Assembly: GCF_024436415.1 (NCBI RefSeq)
Contig: NZ_JAFMZQ010000001.1
Coordinates: forward strand, 1,984,001-2,048,000
Direction of reading: 5' to 3'
Length of the DNA stretch: 64,000 bases
Source of the DNA: Pedobacter deserti
GTDB lineage: Bacteria > Bacteroidota > Bacteroidia > Sphingobacteriales > Sphingobacteriaceae
Shown in pieces: positions 53,504-61,599 of this stretch. The notes below the pieces were generated by a model that searched no databases, was not told where the DNA came from, and worked only from the letters and a program-made list of their open reading frames with translations. The translations under genes were made by a program, and so were the position numbers. Each line of letters starts with the position of its first letter. The first letter of the stretch is position 1.

Positions 53504-56500
53504 TTAAAAGTTGATAGAAAGTGCCGCACTATAAGTCGGTGTGAGGTATGACTTCGCATAGCTGCCTGTTGCCAGACTATAGTTGTACTTGTTGAATGCC
53601 TTTGTGTATACGTTTGAGGCTTGCAATCTAAGTTCTACGTTAGACAGGCCTGCGCGCTGTACAAGTTTACTGTGTCTGAAACTGTAGGCCGCTGTAATAT
53701 CGCCAATGGTAATATATGCTCCGTTAACTGTGTATTTGTCGCTGGTAGCTATAGCATAATAGTGACTGTAGCCCATCGTGTTTGATAAGATTGGCACCGC
53801 ATCCGGATTATTTTCGTCGCCCGGTTGCTTCCAGTAGTTCTGTGCTCCTTCGAGCGGCCTTACGGTTGTGGCATCCGGTACGGGCACTCTCACAGAAAAG
53901 CCGCTGAAATAGTTGATCATACAATACGCATAGAAGCTACCCACGTCTACCCGGTTACTCATACCAAGGTTAAAAACAGGGATAGCACTTCCGGCAAGAT
54001 CAACAGCGGCATCGATCATTGCGGTATTGTCGCTATAATTAATTACCTCACCCGATTTGTTGTACATCTGGGCATATCCTGTATTGTTCAGGCCCGCATA
54101 GCGATAGTTGAATAGAGCACCCACCGGATAGCCTTTTATATAATCGGCATAGTTACCGCTGACATAAAATCCTGCAGCGCTGGTTGGTGTGATGTTAGGA
54201 TTGTACACCTGCAGGATTTTGTTTGTATTGCGGGCAAAAACGAGTCCCGTGTTCCAGTTGAAGCGTTTTCGCGTAATCCAGTCGGCCTGTAAACTAAACT
54301 CCAGACCGTGGTTGCGAATGGAGGCCTGGTTGATCAGCGCCGATACACCACCCTTGGAAGCGTCGATCTGGTTATTGGCCAGGATGTCGGTACTTGTCTT
54401 GACATAATAATCTATGCTGCCGCTTATCCCTTTGAACAGACCATAGTTCAGACCGAGATTGAAGTTTCGGCTTTGTTCCCAGCGCAAGCCGCTGTTTGCA
54501 TGGGAAAGGAGGTTTAGCATCGGGACGGCCCCGCCCGGATTTAGTGTATTCAAGTCGTCTTTAGCGATAACCTGGGGTAACGCATCTTTTGCTACGTTTC
54601 CATTAAAGCCATGTGCTACCCTAAGTCTCAGGGAATTTATCCATTCCAGATTCTGCATAAAGTTCTCCTTATGGACATTCCATGCGGCACCTACCGACCA
54701 CAGGGGTTTGTACTTGTATTTAGGGTCGGTACCAAAGAGGTTGGATTGGTCAACACGGATACTTCCCGTCACCGAATATTTGCTCTTGTACGCGTAGACG
54801 AGGTTGGAGTAACCTGAAATAAAACGGTCGTCGGCATACCCATGGTTAAATAAAGTACTGTAAGACAACGGCGTATTGGAGTTAGCAAAAGAGGCTGAAT
54901 AATTGATGAGCGTCTTGAAATCTACCTGCTGGTTATTCAAGGTCTGGTCGTTGTACCCGAAATAAGACGCGGTATTCGACTGATTGATCACTTTGCGGAC
55001 TTCTGCACCGAGGATAAGGTTTACGGAGTGATCTGCGTTAATTTCCTTATCGTAATTGGCCTGGGCTCTTGCTGTGATACTTTCCGTGCCGGTGGTACCT
55101 TGTCTCAAGAATGCGCCCTTGGGTAAATTGTAGATCAGCCCGTTTGGTCCTGACCTAGTGTAATAGTTCACGTATTGACGAACCTCGGCAGAGTTCTCAC
55201 TAGCCAGATGCCTGATGGTTCCCTGAGCATTTTCATGTACACCGCCAACCGAAAGATTGAATCCATTACCCATATTGTAGCGAAGATTTGCAGTGATCCG
55301 ATCCGAGATCGTCTTTGTTCTGTCGGCCACCTCATTCATTTCCGTCAGCGGATAGTAAGCGTTATCCAGGAGTCCTAGGGTTTGAATATACTGATGGTAG
55401 TACTTATTTCCCTTGGCCCGTGGGATGGAGGTGTTGTACATTGCTGCCGGGTTTCCTTGTGCATCCTGAAAGTGCTCGTAAGGATAGATGTTATTGATGT
55501 CGGGTATTGGCGCAGCCTGGATTTTATTCTCCTGCAAGTCCATGTTCAGTTCCAGTTGCAGACGGTCCGATAATTTTATGGTGCTCCTTCCCGAAAGACG
55601 GAAAATCCCATTGTCGTTGTTTAGCTTCGTCAAGTTGTTTTTGGAGTAATTGGCCGTCAGATAGTATAGTACATTGTTGTTTCCTCCCGACAAATCGATG
55701 TTATACGTTTGTGTGGTGGCGTTCCTGAGGAATAGGCGACCATAATCTCCTGAGTTATTGTAAGCAGCCAGTTCGGCAAGCTGACGGTCGCGCTCTTCAA
55801 GCGTGATCGAATTGGTCGACGAACGCCACTGTGCCATGATCAAAGTTGGCAGGTTGTAGTTGTAATAGCCTCCTTGTGGGCCTTGTAACGTGGTCCAAAG
55901 CGTAGGTCCGGCTGAGGCATTTCTCAGCTTTTCAAAGTCTATAACCGTAGCGGATGCATTTTCATCCCAACGATATCGTTCATAATTTTCCTTGGGCGTT
56001 AAGCTTGAGGTGGCGCGGAAGTTGACTTGAACCTTACCTGCCTTTGCTTTTTTACGCTCAATGATGATGACACCGTTAGATGAACGGGCTCCATATATCG
56101 TTGCAGCGGCAGCATCCCTAAGAACGGTTACCGACTCTATTTCATTCGGATCTATCATGTCTAGTGACATTTCGGTAGGGTAGCCATCTACCACAATAAG
56201 CGGATTCCGGTTACCTTTAATGGTTGAGATACCGCGTATCTGGAAAAGGCCGTTGTTCTCAAATTTTACATCGTTGTTAATAAGCAGGCCGGGGATCTTG
56301 TTCTGCAGACCGGTTAAGAAATCTGTTGTATTGATCCGGCTGTCGTATTCTTTTCTGTTGATGACTGATATACTGCCTGTGCTTTGCTCCGGCTTAATTT
56401 GCTGGTAGCCGGTATTGAAAGTCACCTGTATTTCTTCCAGGCCGGCAACGGACGGCTGGAGCTGAATTACCAAATCATTAGATTTTGTAATAGAACTTAC

Positions 56501-57073
56501 TTCCTGTTCCTGATAACCAACGTAACTTACCACTAAAGTGGCGTTTTCGTCTACATTCTTCAGCGTAAATTCCCCTCTGGCATCAGTTTTTGTCGCCTGG
56601 TTTTTGTTCTTTACCTTTACGGAAGCACCAACAAGCGGAGCGCCTGTTTCATCGGTCACACGCCCATAAATGTCGACCGCCCTTAACCGCTCTGCAATGC
56701 GGTCGAAAAGCGACTTCTCTTTAGCTTTGATTGTTACGATTTTGTTATTGATCGTGTAAGAGAGGGGCTGGTCTTTAAAACATAGCTCCAGGGCCTTTTC
56801 GATAGGCACATTTTTAAGATGGAGCGTTACCGGTATCGCATCTTCCATCATTTGATCGCTATAGAAAAAGTCGTAGCCGGTTTGCTTCCTCAGTTCGGTG
56901 AATATTTTTACAAGTTCTGTGTTGTCTCTTTTCAAGGTCACATTCTGACCATAGGAGCTGGCACTTACTTGTAAAATTGCGGTCGTTAGTAAGACTATTA
57001 TTAGCTTCATTACCAGCAATATTTTAGCCATACCCGCTTTCGGCCGGTATAGGCTTTTAATATAAAATTTCAT
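53504..57073 (-). CDS. SusC/RagA-type TonB-dependent transducer (Sus locus 2)
   Basis: 1189-residue outer-membrane importer. N-terminal segment MKFYIKSLYRPKAGMAKILL followed by a hydrophobic stretch ending ASSYGQ, STN domain (LVKIFTELRKQTGYDFFYSD) at about 60-115, CNA-type domain (IYGRVTDETGAPLVGASVKV) at about 140-220, plug (PLIVVDGYPTEMSLDMIDPN, VLRDAAAATIYGARSSNGVI) and barrel. The STN domain ties it to the FecR and sigma genes upstream. I start at ATG 57073; the longer frame from 57190 adds 39 residues with no leader character. Possibly loads rhamnose-containing glycans, given the GH78 gene of the same cluster. Confidence 0.93.
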   Translation of the reverse strand: MKFYIKSLYRPKAGMAKILLVMKLIIVLLTTAILQVSASSYGQNVTLKRDNTELVKIFTELRKQTGYDFFYSDQMMEDAIPVTLHLKNVPIEKALELCFKDQPLSYTINNKIVTIKAKEKSLFDRIAERLRAVDIYGRVTDETGAPLVGASVKVKNKNQATKTDARGEFTLKNVDENATLVVSYVGYQEQEVSSITKSNDLVIQLQPSVAGLEEIQVTFNTGYQQIKPEQSTGSISVINRKEYDSRINTTDFLTGLQNKIPGLLINNDVKFENNGLFQIRGISTIKGNRNPLIVVDGYPTEMSLDMIDPNEIESVTVLRDAAAATIYGARSSNGVIIIERKKAKAGKVQVNFRATSSLTPKENYERYRWDENASATVIDFEKLRNASAGPTLWTTLQGPQGGYYNYNLPTLIMAQWRSSTNSITLEERDRQLAELAAYNNSGDYGRLFLRNATTQTYNIDLSGGNNNVLYYLTANYSKNNLTKLNNDNGIFRLSGRSTIKLSDRLQLELNMDLQENKIQAAPIPDINNIYPYEHFQDAQGNPAAMYNTSIPRAKGNKYYHQYIQTLGLLDNAYYPLTEMNEVADRTKTISDRITANLRYNMGNGFNLSVGGVHENAQGTIRHLASENSAEVRQYVNYYTRSGPNGLIYNLPKGAFLRQGTTGTESITARAQANYDKEINADHSVNLILGAEVRKVINQSNTASYFGYNDQTLNNQQVDFKTLINYSASFANSNTPLSYSTLFNHGYADDRFISGYSNLVYAYKSKYSVTGSIRVDQSNLFGTDPKYKYKPLWSVGAAWNVHKENFMQNLEWINSLRLRVAHGFNGNVAKDALPQVIAKDDLNTLNPGGAVPMLNLLSHANSGLRWEQSRNFNLGLNYGLFKGISGSIDYYVKTSTDILANNQIDASKGGVSALINQASIRNHGLEFSLQADWITRKRFNWNTGLVFARNTNKILQVYNPNITPTSAAGFYVSGNYADYIKGYPVGALFNYRYAGLNNTGYAQMYNKSGEVINYSDNTAMIDAAVDLAGSAIPVFNLGMSNRVDVGSFYAYCMINYFSGFSVRVPVPDATTVRPLEGAQNYWKQPGDENNPDAVPILSNTMGYSHYYAIATSDKYTVNGAYITIGDITAAYSFRHSKLVQRAGLSNVELRLQASNVYTKAFNKYNYSLATGSYAKSYLTPTYSAALSINF

Positions 57074-57158
57074 ATTTTTACTTATTACTGTGTAGCGCCT
57101 GATACTGTCCAAGGTGTGCAGCACTACACAATTGTTCACTAATAGTTGTTTTTGCGAT

Positions 57159-57230
57159 ACCCGAGCCCGCTCGGGTGCGCATGAATGCATCTGAACATAT
57201 CCGGATTCCGGTTGCCACCGGATTCCGGAT
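57159..57230. repeat. Two GC-rich hairpins between fecR and susC (locus 2)
   Basis: ACCCGAGC (57159-57166) pairs with GCTCGGGT (57169-57176) across only two bases. ATCCGGATTCCGGT (57199-57212) is repeated as ACCGGATTCCGGAT (57217-57230), a near-perfect inverted repeat that is also a direct repeat of CCGGATTCCGG. Neither is followed by a T run on the minus strand, so they may act in mRNA stability or attenuation between the regulatory and structural genes. Confidence 0.55.
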
Positions 57231-57251
57231 TGTTATAAATCTGGCTGCGGG

Positions 57252-57281
57252 TTAAGGGTCGCTGTTGTAGAGTTTTTTCAT
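57252..57281 (-). CDS. Possible nine-codon leader peptide
   Basis: Between fecR and susC the minus strand reads ATG-AAA-AAA-CTC-TAC-AAC-AGC-GAC-CCT-TAA (MKKLYNSDP), shortly before the two GC-rich hairpins. An AAC/AAA-rich stretch precedes it. No Shine-Dalgarno is seen. The order short frame, hairpins, main gene would suit a leader, but such a frame can occur by chance. Confidence 0.15.
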   Translation of the reverse strand: MKKLYNSDP

Positions 57282-57332
57282 GTTTGTTTGGTTTGGTTGA
57301 TTTATATTAAATAATTATTGGTTCCTGAAGCT

Positions 57333-58484
57333 TTATTTTGAGACGAATACATGCCTTCCCTCAACACTGAACTTTAATTTCTTTGTTGATTCTATACTGA
57401 TTAAGACCTCAGAAATATTCTTAGACCTGGAAACCAGCCCGCTGAAGGTTTGGTTCACATCTACATCCGGGTCATAACTAACCTCTACGTTATACCATCT
57501 GGCGACCTCTCGCATGATATGTGCTAAGCTTTCACGCTTAAATATGAAATCCCCGTTCTTCCAGTCGACAGTCGCGTTAACGTCGACCGGGCTAACCTGG
57601 ATAGGGCTCCCGGAAGTTGCAACCGATTGCTGGTTAGGCTTCAGTATCACTTTTCCGTTCACACGTACACTTCCTTCCAGCAGGGTTGTTTTAATGCTTC
57701 CCTCATCGGCGTAACTGTTGATATTGAAATGCGTACCAAGTACCTCTACCTGATGGCTGCCGCTCTCAACGATGAAAGGATTTTCCTGATCTTTTGCGAC
57801 TTCGAAATAACCTTCGCCCTCAAGTTTAACCTTGCGTTTGCCTTCTTTTGTAAGCTTCGTTGCATACGTTAAACTGGAAGCCGCGTTCAACCAAACTACC
57901 GAGCCATCAGGTAGGCGCACCTGGTAAGTCTCGCCCGGGGCAGTAGATAAGGTATTGAACTGGTTTGTTTCGGTATCGGCATCGGTAAGGGTGTACACTA
58001 GCTGGCCGTTTGCCGATTTGCTGATCATTACGCCAGCTTCCCGGGCTAGTTCTCCATTGCCCATATTTTTCAGGCTGATCTTCTTGCCATTGGCTAATGT
58101 AAGCGTTGCACCCTGTTTGCCTGGCGCGATATCATTTGCATAAGAGATTTGATCGGACTTGTTGCTGAGCCAAATACCGAATGAAACAATAATGGTTGCG
58201 ATCGCTGCTGCGATAGCAATCCGAGGCCATTTGGCGCCGCCCTTAACTATCTTCAAGGTGTTCTTGTCCGACTGGTAAATGGCAGAAAGCATTCTTCTTT
58301 TTGCTGCCTCATCAAAGGGATTATCTTTCGGTTTAAAGGTGTCCCACCGTGAAGTTATGAGTTGCTGAAGCTCCTCGTCATGCTCGCCCGACCTGGCAAA
58401 AGATAATAATTCGCCGGTCTCTGCCTCGGTAGCCTGGTCGTCAAAATATTTGTTAAATAAAACGCTTAGTCTTGTTTCTTCCAT
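57333..58484 (-). CDS. FecR-type anti-sigma factor (Sus locus 2)
   Basis: 383 residues with the same layout as the locus 1 protein: cytoplasmic N-terminus, membrane helix at about 88-108 (IAIAAAIATIIVSFGIWLS), FecR domain (TAPGETYQVRLPDGSVVWLN, LEGEGYFEVAKDQENPFIV) and C-terminal DUF4974 (SLAHIMREVARWYNVEVSYD). It starts 90 bp after the sigma factor gene. It should hold the sigma factor inactive until the locus 2 SusC is loaded. Confidence 0.9.
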   Translation of the reverse strand: MEETRLSVLFNKYFDDQATEAETGELLSFARSGEHDEELQQLITSRWDTFKPKDNPFDEAAKRRMLSAIYQSDKNTLKIVKGGAKWPRIAIAAAIATIIVSFGIWLSNKSDQISYANDIAPGKQGATLTLANGKKISLKNMGNGELAREAGVMISKSANGQLVYTLTDADTETNQFNTLSTAPGETYQVRLPDGSVVWLNAASSLTYATKLTKEGKRKVKLEGEGYFEVAKDQENPFIVESGSHQVEVLGTHFNINSYADEGSIKTTLLEGSVRVNGKVILKPNQQSVATSGSPIQVSPVDVNATVDWKNGDFIFKRESLAHIMREVARWYNVEVSYDPDVDVNQTFSGLVSRSKNISEVLISIESTKKLKFSVEGRHVFVSK

Positions 58485-58574
58485 GTCTTTGTCGGTACCA
58501 GTTGGCGCCGATTTGTGATAAAGACGCAGAACTCATCAAAAGGGGGTAGTTGGCAGAAAGAAAAATAAAAAAAA

Positions 58575-59174
58575 TCAGTTTAGTACTAAAGGACTGAGAA
58601 CGACACTGAGTATCACCAGGTCGGTGCCCGACTTAAGTTCTGATTTTATAAAGGCTACCGCATACTGAATGTGCTTTTTTACCGTCTCCGGAGAGATTCC
58701 GAGCTGCAAAGCAATCTCATCGTGTTTGTATCGGTCGCGTCTGCTTAAAATATACACCCGCTTTGCCTGGGCAGGAAGTTTATCTACAGCCCTGTCAATC
58801 AATTCGCGGTATCGTTCCAGCGCATGCTCGGCTCCGTCGGCCGCAAATTCTTCCAGAAGCATGTTTTCCAGTTCAGCTTTTGCTGCGCGTTCCTTTGCTT
58901 CCTTTCTTAAGTGGTCCATGGTACGGTTGCGGCACAAAATAAACAGGTAGTTGGTAAAGCTTCCGATCGCGGGTAAGTCAGCCCGTTTCAGCCAGATCTT
59001 TACAAAGGTATCCTGAACAATTTCCTCAGTGATGTCGATGGATTTGGTCAGTTTTAATACATATTCCCCAATAGGCGCGTAATAAGCTTCAAACAGCTCA
59101 GTGAAAGCACGTTGATTACCCGAAGCAATTTCTGCTATGAGTTCTTTCTCATTTTTAAGGGGTTCTATGGCCAT
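58575..59174 (-). CDS. ECF-type RNA polymerase sigma factor (Sus locus 2)
   Basis: 199-residue sigma factor. Region 2 is FTELFEAYYAPIGEYVLKLT with ITEEIVQDTFVKIWLKRADL near residue 47. Region 4 is LPAQAKRVYILSRRDRYKHD followed by EIALQLGISPETVKKHIQYA. The short hydrophobic C-terminus (LVILSVVLSPLVLN) again matches this Bacteroidota group. The ATG at 59174 is the only good start. It would direct transcription of the following locus from promoters that cannot be recognised by eye. Confidence 0.91.
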   Translation of the reverse strand: MAIEPLKNEKELIAEIASGNQRAFTELFEAYYAPIGEYVLKLTKSIDITEEIVQDTFVKIWLKRADLPAIGSFTNYLFILCRNRTMDHLRKEAKERAAKAELENMLLEEFAADGAEHALERYRELIDRAVDKLPAQAKRVYILSRRDRYKHDEIALQLGISPETVKKHIQYAVAFIKSELKSGTDLVILSVVLSPLVLN

Positions 59175-59256
59175 CTTTCTGTTCGAATGCTTATAGGCAA
59201 AACGGACAGTCCAAGTATAAATAATTATTTACAGATTCTGGTAAAAGTCCGATATC

Positions 59257-61512
59257 TTACTTGCCCAGCAGACTTTTTACCTGGTTGTAAAGTTTCTCTT
59301 TATCGCTCGGTCTCAGCATATTCGGGTTCACAACCTGACCATCGCTCACCAGGATATATCGTGGTATAGCGTAACCCTTACCGTCCCAAAACTTGTTCAA
59401 CATATCCTGCAGCAGACTTTTGTTTGTTCTCACATGCCATCCATCCAGATGGTAATATTTGATCATGGTTTTCCACTGCTCGTCTGCCTCATCTTTGTCT
59501 GTGGAGATAAACAGCATTTCCACATTATTACTATCTAAAAATTGAGCCAATTCCTTACCATATTTAAACTCCTCTTTGCATGGTCCGCACCAGGTGGCCC
59601 ACACATCAATGAAGACATCTTTCCCTTTAAATTTGCCTAATAGCTGCTCAAAGGAATCAACTTTTCCATACTCCGGAATGATCTTTTGCTTTGTGCCGGG
59701 TTGGGCTTGCTTGCTGGCCAGAAATGACTCGATTGACCTGGCATAAGACTTCATGTATGCCGTGTAAGCACTGTGCGGGTACTGACGCTGAAAGTCGGCA
59801 AACAGTTCTAAAAGCACCGGTTGAAATCTGTTCTGCATCATTTCATTACGCACAAAGCTAGCCAGCATAAACTCACGCATTTTTCCTTTGAATGTTTTGG
59901 ACAGGCCTTCATATTTCAATTTTAGATAAGCTGATTCGTCTTTTACATCCAGCTTTTTACCTTGTTTTAACGGCAAATAGTAGGTCAGATACGTGAAAGC
60001 ATAGTAGTCGGCATGGTAAAAGAAGTCCGGATTAAAGGTGTTTTGTATATCTTCCAGCGGAAGCTTCGTGTATGCCGCCGCCCACATGCGATCGAGGTCA
60101 GCGTTAAGTTTTTTCGTCTCTGAAAAAACGATCATAGGTATGGCAGCTTCCAGGATATTGGCCTGTACCTTCAGATAATGGTCTATCTCACTGTGAAAAG
60201 CGGGCGAGATTTTTTTGGCACTCAGCAGCTTGCGATAGGGCTCCAACTGTGCAAGCCTGTTTAGCTCAATCAGTTTGATCAGACCTGCCGCTGTGCTATC
60301 TTTCTTGTAATAAGCTTTGGCAACTGTTTGATAAAATTCCGTATTCCGTTCAGCAAATAGCCTGATTCCCTCCATATTGCGATCAACGTTGCGCAAGGGC
60401 TTGTCAAGGCTATCGTCGAACCAGATGTTGGTAAGGCCCGGCTCCACAATAATGAAATAACCGTTGATACGAACCCAGGTTGCGCGTGTTAGCGGAACAG
60501 AAACGCTCACCGAACTGTCGAGACCCAGTACATGCGCCTTGGCCTGCTGAAAAAACCAGGTGCCATCTACAGGCGTTTGTATCTTCACGGTATCATCTTT
60601 CGAATTCGAAACTTTTATCTTCAACTGAGCTGTCTGTGCCGCTGCTGCGGTGGGAGATGTGGCCGCTAATTGAAGCTGACTGGTCATATACGCTTTCGCC
60701 AAAGGAGCTTCCGTTTTCAGATCAGTCCACCGCCCTTCAATAAATATGGGGCCCTGATACTTTATCTTCTGTAGTGCTTTCAGATAGGGGACAAAATCGT
60801 CTCCTTTAAAGCCGGGGTAGGTCCGTTCATCCTTCTCCGCGATCTCACAATACTCAATGATTGAACCCGCATCGATAATATGCTGCGCGGGTTCATTTTC
60901 TTTTAGCATATGATAGATATCGGCATTAAGCCTGAAGTTCTTATGGTTTACCGAATTAACGATGTAGGCCGCGTCTTTTAAGGTGGTGATGAAGTTCGTT
61001 TCAGTACTGTTCAAAGCTTCCAGAAATATTTTAATGCCATGCACCTTCGCCAGAACTGCCAGTTTGCCTGATAATTTGATGAAATCTGCGGTCGCTTTTT
61101 TTGCGTCGTATCCCTCCGGCAACCTTCTGGCACCTCCGCTGCCAAGTACAATGGCATAAATCCCTGCCTGCGATGCCCTGCTGAAAACAGTGTCGGCATA
61201 AGCCAGAACCGTTTGCTCATTTACTTTATCACCCGCGATTTTCAGTTGCCCGGGAAAAAAAGTGTTACACATATACACCTGGCATCGAGCTTTCTTCAAA
61301 GCTTGAAGTTTAATGAGAAAGTCAGCCCGCGAAATGTTCGGCGAGAGTAGATTCCCAACGGATTCACCGATCAGATGGAAACCCGACTCGTGGAGGAGAG
61401 CATCGTTTTCGAGCGAAGACACAATCCCCAATGCCGGTTTAATCTGGCTTAAAGCAGGGGTACTCAAAGCAAGCAGTATGGCGATGGACAGCGTATATAA
61501 CCTCTTGATCAT
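59257..61512 (-). CDS. Secreted fusion of a sugar-isomerase-type TIM barrel with a TlpA thioredoxin
   Basis: 751 residues. Signal peptide 1-23 (LSIAILLALSTPALSQ). Residues about 25-265 match the xylose isomerase-like/AP endonuclease 2 TIM barrel, with the metal ligands in place: Glu165 in KIFLEALNST, Asp198 and His201 in LNADIYHML, Glu259 in PIFIEGRW. Residues about 290-600 are the beta plus helical spacer seen in Bacteroidota TlpA proteins. The C-terminal thioredoxin domain has VWATWCGPCKEE, Cys642-Gly-Pro-Cys645, and a cis-Pro in YAIPRYILV. It lies between the rhamnosidase and the sigma gene. I know of no characterised protein of this make-up; both halves look active. Confidence 0.85.
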   Translation of the reverse strand: MIKRLYTLSIAILLALSTPALSQIKPALGIVSSLENDALLHESGFHLIGESVGNLLSPNISRADFLIKLQALKKARCQVYMCNTFFPGQLKIAGDKVNEQTVLAYADTVFSRASQAGIYAIVLGSGGARRLPEGYDAKKATADFIKLSGKLAVLAKVHGIKIFLEALNSTETNFITTLKDAAYIVNSVNHKNFRLNADIYHMLKENEPAQHIIDAGSIIEYCEIAEKDERTYPGFKGDDFVPYLKALQKIKYQGPIFIEGRWTDLKTEAPLAKAYMTSQLQLAATSPTAAAAQTAQLKIKVSNSKDDTVKIQTPVDGTWFFQQAKAHVLGLDSSVSVSVPLTRATWVRINGYFIIVEPGLTNIWFDDSLDKPLRNVDRNMEGIRLFAERNTEFYQTVAKAYYKKDSTAAGLIKLIELNRLAQLEPYRKLLSAKKISPAFHSEIDHYLKVQANILEAAIPMIVFSETKKLNADLDRMWAAAYTKLPLEDIQNTFNPDFFYHADYYAFTYLTYYLPLKQGKKLDVKDESAYLKLKYEGLSKTFKGKMREFMLASFVRNEMMQNRFQPVLLELFADFQRQYPHSAYTAYMKSYARSIESFLASKQAQPGTKQKIIPEYGKVDSFEQLLGKFKGKDVFIDVWATWCGPCKEEFKYGKELAQFLDSNNVEMLFISTDKDEADEQWKTMIKYYHLDGWHVRTNKSLLQDMLNKFWDGKGYAIPRYILVSDGQVVNPNMLRPSDKEKLYNQVKSLLGK

Positions 61513-61599
61513 AAACAATATTACACAATTAAGCACCAAGTTATCGTCTTCCGGCAGGGAAATCTACGCAATCGTTGCCGGCACACGATTCTGCAGTGG

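Noticed and set aside
57074..57190. Longer N-terminus for the locus 2 SusC
   Set aside because: The 39 extra residues are not a leader and cover a GC-rich hairpin; ATG 57073 gives a normal SusC start.
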